Assembly (NCBI GenBank): GCA_903910005.1
Contig: CAIVXW010000172.1
Location: forward strand, 1 to 9,346
Reading direction: 5' to 3'
DNA: 9,346 nt
DNA from: an uncultured Methylococcaceae bacterium
GTDB lineage: Bacteria; Pseudomonadota; Gammaproteobacteria; Methylococcales; Methylococcaceae
The notes beneath the pieces are model-generated. The model ran no database searches, was not told the DNA's origin, and saw nothing but the letters and a program-made list of their open reading frames with translations. The translations under genes were made by a program, and so were the position numbers. Every line of letters begins with the position of its first letter. The stretch's first letter is position 1. Shown here piece after piece: positions 6,900 through 9,346 of the stretch.

Positions 6900-8639
6900 A
6901 TGCGGTTTGTCCCGGATGCCAGGCAACCAGCAGGATGTCGGCTGGCGTCACCGGCACCGTCCCGAAATGTATCAATCATCGACCAACGTCTCGGAGGTGT
7001 TCAGGACGAAATCAGAGAACGTGCCCGCGAGGAGCTGGGTATCAATGATGCAGGGAGGCTGAAATCGCTGGCTTTTGTTCATCTTTGCGTCAAAACCATG
7101 CTTGACCTTGATGTTGACGAGACCTTCGACTGCCTGACTGACGGTGGCGGCGATTTTGGCGTCGACGCGATACACCTCACCGAGGAAATCGACGGTGAAT
7201 TTGGAGTCACCTTGTTTCAGGGGAAATATAAAAACAATCTGGAAGGGAACTCAAATTTCGAGCAGAACGGTATAGAGGCGATGATTAACGCAATCCGTCA
7301 TATTTTCGATCCATCTACCCATCTGGGAGCGATCAATACCCGTTTGCGCTGTAAAGTTGAACAGGCCCGTTCTCTAATCCGGGACGGCTTTATCCCTCGT
7401 GTACGAGCCATCGCCTGTAATAACGGCCTCACGTGGAACATGGATGCACAAGCGGCGATAAACCGGGCGAATTTTGGCGATCAAGTCCTTTGGGAGCATG
7501 CCAATCATGACATTTTGGTGGGCATCCTGCAGCGTACCAAACCGGTTACCGAAACACTGCGGCTCACCGGAAAAGCACTGGTTGAAGATTTGAACTTCAG
7601 CCGTGTCTGCATTGGCCGTATTCCCGTGTCCGAGATTGCCACATTGATGAAGACGCATGGCGAAAGACTTATGGAACGCAATATCCGTCGTTACCCGGGA
7701 TTGCATGGCAACCGGGTCAATGAAGGTATTCGCAGAACACTGCGCTCGAATGAGCCTGCCAATTTTTATTTTTTCAATAATGGCCTTACCCTGGTATGCG
7801 ATGACTTTATCTATAACGCACTGCAAAGCAGTGATTTCCAGATAAAAGTCGAGAATCTGCAAATTGTCAACGGTGCACAAACCTGCATGACCATTTTCCT
7901 GACCGCTGAAGAATTACTGAGGGACGGAAAGACCTTGCCACCTGAAGCCTCGGTATTGGTGCGACTGTACAAATTACCAAAGGATAACGAAGACATTGTT
8001 CTGCAGATCACCCATGCCACCAACAGCCAAAACCCGGTGGACATGAAAGACCTGCGTGCCAACGATGCCCGACAGCAGCAACTGGAACAAAGCATTCAGG
8101 GCCTGGGTTACACCTACCGGCGCAAGCGGGTGGATGCGACACCCAAACCCACCGACATCACAACGGGGGCAGCGGCCGAGGCCATCCTGGCGGTTTGGCG
8201 GCAAGCACCCCACCAGGCTAAATTCTTTACTCGCGAACACTTCGGCAAGCTCTACGACACCATTTTTACGGAATCGCTGAATGGCACCCAAGTCGTGATT
8301 GCCATGCTGCTCTACCGAATCGCAGAGAATCACAGGCGGCGTCCACACGAACACGATCCACTATTCGTTCGCTACGCATCGTGTTTCATCGCCATGCAAA
8401 TGGGACGTCACTTGCTCAAAGCCCTGGGCATAACACCGGGCGGGCTGGACCATCGCAATTTTGCCGGGGCGAGGCAGTGGGTCGAAGATCAGGGGGAAGC
8501 GTACTTTCAAGCCGCCTGCCGTGACATCAACACCGCGTTAAGGGCTCTTTATGGCAATCAGGAGATTTCCGTGCAACAGCTATCCGCTACATTTCGCCGG
8601 GGCGACTTGATCGAAAAACTCAGACAGGTTGAGGTTTGA
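6900..8639 (+). CDS. AIPR-family protein (abortive-infection phage resistance) with nuclease-like N-terminus
   Basis: A 579-residue protein of the AIPR family, named for abortive-infection phage resistance. The diagnostic blocks are present: RNIRRYPGLHGNRVN (260-274), FYFFNNGLTLVCDD (289-302), QIVNGAQT (321-328), and ATNSQNPVDMKDLRANDARQ (373-392). The N-terminal part (about 24-175) has the order GGDFGVDAI (83-91) then LFQGKY (105-110), like the D...QxK active site of Mrr-type restriction nucleases, with Asp89, Gln107 and Lys109 as candidates. No signal peptide or membrane segment is seen, so it is cytoplasmic. Family similarity seems to begin near residue 25 (SIIDQRL). The first 24 residues look foreign and the ATG has no ribosome binding site, but no other in-frame ATG, GTG or TTG precedes residue 67. 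It is followed by an AAA ATPase gene on the same strand. Nuclease activity and a defence role are inferred. Confidence 0.85.
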   Translation: MRFVPDARQPAGCRLASPAPSRNVSIIDQRLGGVQDEIRERAREELGINDAGRLKSLAFVHLCVKTMLDLDVDETFDCLTDGGGDFGVDAIHLTEEIDGEFGVTLFQGKYKNNLEGNSNFEQNGIEAMINAIRHIFDPSTHLGAINTRLRCKVEQARSLIRDGFIPRVRAIACNNGLTWNMDAQAAINRANFGDQVLWEHANHDILVGILQRTKPVTETLRLTGKALVEDLNFSRVCIGRIPVSEIATLMKTHGERLMERNIRRYPGLHGNRVNEGIRRTLRSNEPANFYFFNNGLTLVCDDFIYNALQSSDFQIKVENLQIVNGAQTCMTIFLTAEELLRDGKTLPPEASVLVRLYKLPKDNEDIVLQITHATNSQNPVDMKDLRANDARQQQLEQSIQGLGYTYRRKRVDATPKPTDITTGAAAEAILAVWRQAPHQAKFFTREHFGKLYDTIFTESLNGTQVVIAMLLYRIAENHRRRPHEHDPLFVRYASCFIAMQMGRHLLKALGITPGGLDHRNFAGARQWVEDQGEAYFQAACRDINTALRALYGNQEISVQQLSATFRRGDLIEKLRQVEV

Positions 8640-8642
8640 CGG

Positions 8643-8699
8643 ATGGCCTTCGACCAAACCACAAGAAACCGCCTGCAGCGAGGGGATACAACGTGCTGA
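8643..8699 (+). pseudogene. Possible remnant of a DNA methyltransferase gene start (18 codons)
   Basis: Three bases after the AIPR stop, an ATG with GAGG 8 bases upstream opens a frame of 18 codons, MAFDQTTRNRLQRGDTTC, ending in TGA inside the start of the next gene. The first 13 residues resemble, from memory, the opening of large Eco57I/type IIG-like or PglX-like adenine methyltransferases (FDxxTRNRLQRFV). The similarity stops after LQR, where the sequence passes into the ribosome binding site of the ATPase gene. This suggests that a methyltransferase gene once lay here and was deleted almost completely. It could instead be a leader peptide coupling the two genes, or chance. Recognition is from memory, without a database search. 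Confidence 0.4.
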
Positions 8700-9346
8700 C
8701 CGCCATCACCCTGAATGACTTCAAAAGCTATCATCAAGCCAAGCTGCCTCTGGCCCCTCTGACCGTGCTGATCGGTGCCAATGCCTCGGGTAAGAGCAAT
8801 GCCATCGAGGGAATCCGTCTACTGGCCTGGCTTGCCCAGGGACAACGGTTGTCTGCCATTCAATACGCCGTGCAAAGCGGCGATCGGGTAGTGCGCGGCA
8901 CGGTTGAAGACCTGATCTACCAGCGAGGCGAATCCTTTGGCCTCGGCGTCGAAACCAACACCAGCGAATGGAACCGACTGACCATGACTCTGACCCGGCG
9001 GGCGGACGGACTGCACATCACGGCGGAAACGCTGACGCATGAAGGGGCCGCCGTTCCACTTTACAGCCTCGATCAACCCTCCAGTGGCCAAGGCACCGAC
9101 GCTGGCGTGGCGTACAACAATTTTACAAAGAGTCACAATAAGCCACATGTGACCTGCACTGACCAATCTGCCATCTTCACCCAACTGACCAGTCCCGCGA
9201 CTTTCGGGGCTGCTCACAAAGCGTCCAGGGAGCGTATTCCCTCTGCCGTCAAAAATTTGGAGCAATGGCTTTCTGAAGTCCTCTTTCTGGATCCCGTGCC
9301 AGCACAGATGCGCGACTATGCGTTTCCATCAGACAAATATCTACAA
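8693..9346 (+). CDS. AAA ATPase with SMC/RecF-like N-terminus, 3' end cut by window
   Basis: The frame starts at GTG (8693) with AGGGG 7 bases upstream and stays open to the window end: 218 residues visible. The opening LNDFKSYHQAKLPLAPLTVLIGANASGKSN is typical of ATP-binding-cassette-like ATPases of the AAA_15/AAA_21 and RecF/SMC group, with Walker A GANASGKS at residues 28-35. A beta-rich section (about 75-115) and a helical segment (SAVKNLEQWLSEVLFL) follow, and the visible part ends at the RDYAFPSDKYLQ stretch that usually precedes the signature region. Walker B, signature motif and any C-terminal nuclease (Toprim/OLD) would lie outside, so the subfamily cannot be fixed. It sits 53 bp after the AIPR gene and probably acts with it, perhaps as the ATP-driven sensor or regulator of the nuclease. 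Confidence 0.85.
   Translation, partial: MLTAITLNDFKSYHQAKLPLAPLTVLIGANASGKSNAIEGIRLLAWLAQGQRLSAIQYAVQSGDRVVRGTVEDLIYQRGESFGLGVETNTSEWNRLTMTLTRRADGLHITAETLTHEGAAVPLYSLDQPSSGQGTDAGVAYNNFTKSHNKPHVTCTDQSAIFTQLTSPATFGAAHKASRERIPSAVKNLEQWLSEVLFLDPVPAQMRDYAFPSDKYLQ

Noticed and set aside
6814..6975. Upstream TTG start extending the kinase by 54 residues
   Set aside because: The extension is rich in Pro, Gly and Leu, spans the hairpin, and precedes a normal ATG next to the first membrane segments. TTG is directly preceded by a stop and lacks a ribosome binding site.
7374..7880. 168-codon minus-strand open frame inside the AIPR gene
   Set aside because: The plus strand here encodes the conserved AIPR motifs; the antisense frame shows no recognisable domain.
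8633..8660. Inverted repeat GGTTTG/CAAACC around the AIPR stop
   Set aside because: A 6-bp stem with a 16-base loop and no T-run is not distinguishable from chance.

Overview
The window looks like a gammaproteobacterial chromosome. The order rpoE/algU, rseA/mucA, rseB/mucB, rseC/mucC, mucD on one strand is the Pseudomonas-type envelope-stress operon, and the proteins match those families along their lengths. The core genes are GC-rich with a normal Shine-Dalgarno pattern. The sequence does not allow a safe genus call.

Layout, left to right. Positions 1-4101 (minus strand) hold the sigma-E operon, read from right to left: the sigma factor RpoE/AlgU (3526-4101), its membrane anti-sigma factor RseA/MucA (2988-3515), the periplasmic sensor RseB/MucB (1934-2983), the membrane protein RseC/MucC (1501-1941) and the periplasmic protease-chaperone MucD (1-1407, its last few residues beyond the window edge). 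Gaps are short or overlapping except for 93 bp before mucD. RpoE is held at the membrane by RseA; RseB shields RseA; stress triggers RseA proteolysis and frees RpoE; MucD clears misfolded periplasmic protein. Positions 4102-4344 are a 243-bp non-coding leader with one plausible sigma-70-like promoter. Positions 4345-6813 (minus strand) encode a large tripartite hybrid histidine kinase (membrane domain, PAS-like domain, kinase, receiver, Hpt) just upstream of rpoE.

From about 6900 to the right edge the content changes to a plus-strand accessory module. It has an AIPR-family protein with a nuclease-like N-terminus (6900-8639), then an AAA ATPase with an SMC/RecF-like start that runs off the edge (8693-9346). 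This looks like a phage-defence cassette inserted next to a core stress operon. Two scars stand out. The 53-bp gap between the two genes holds an 18-codon reading frame that resembles the first residues of a large DNA methyltransferase. The divergent junction with the kinase holds a strong GC-rich hairpin, and the start of the AIPR gene there is poorly defined. Base composition within the AIPR gene is also uneven.

No tRNA, rRNA, CRISPR array, insertion sequence or integrase was seen.
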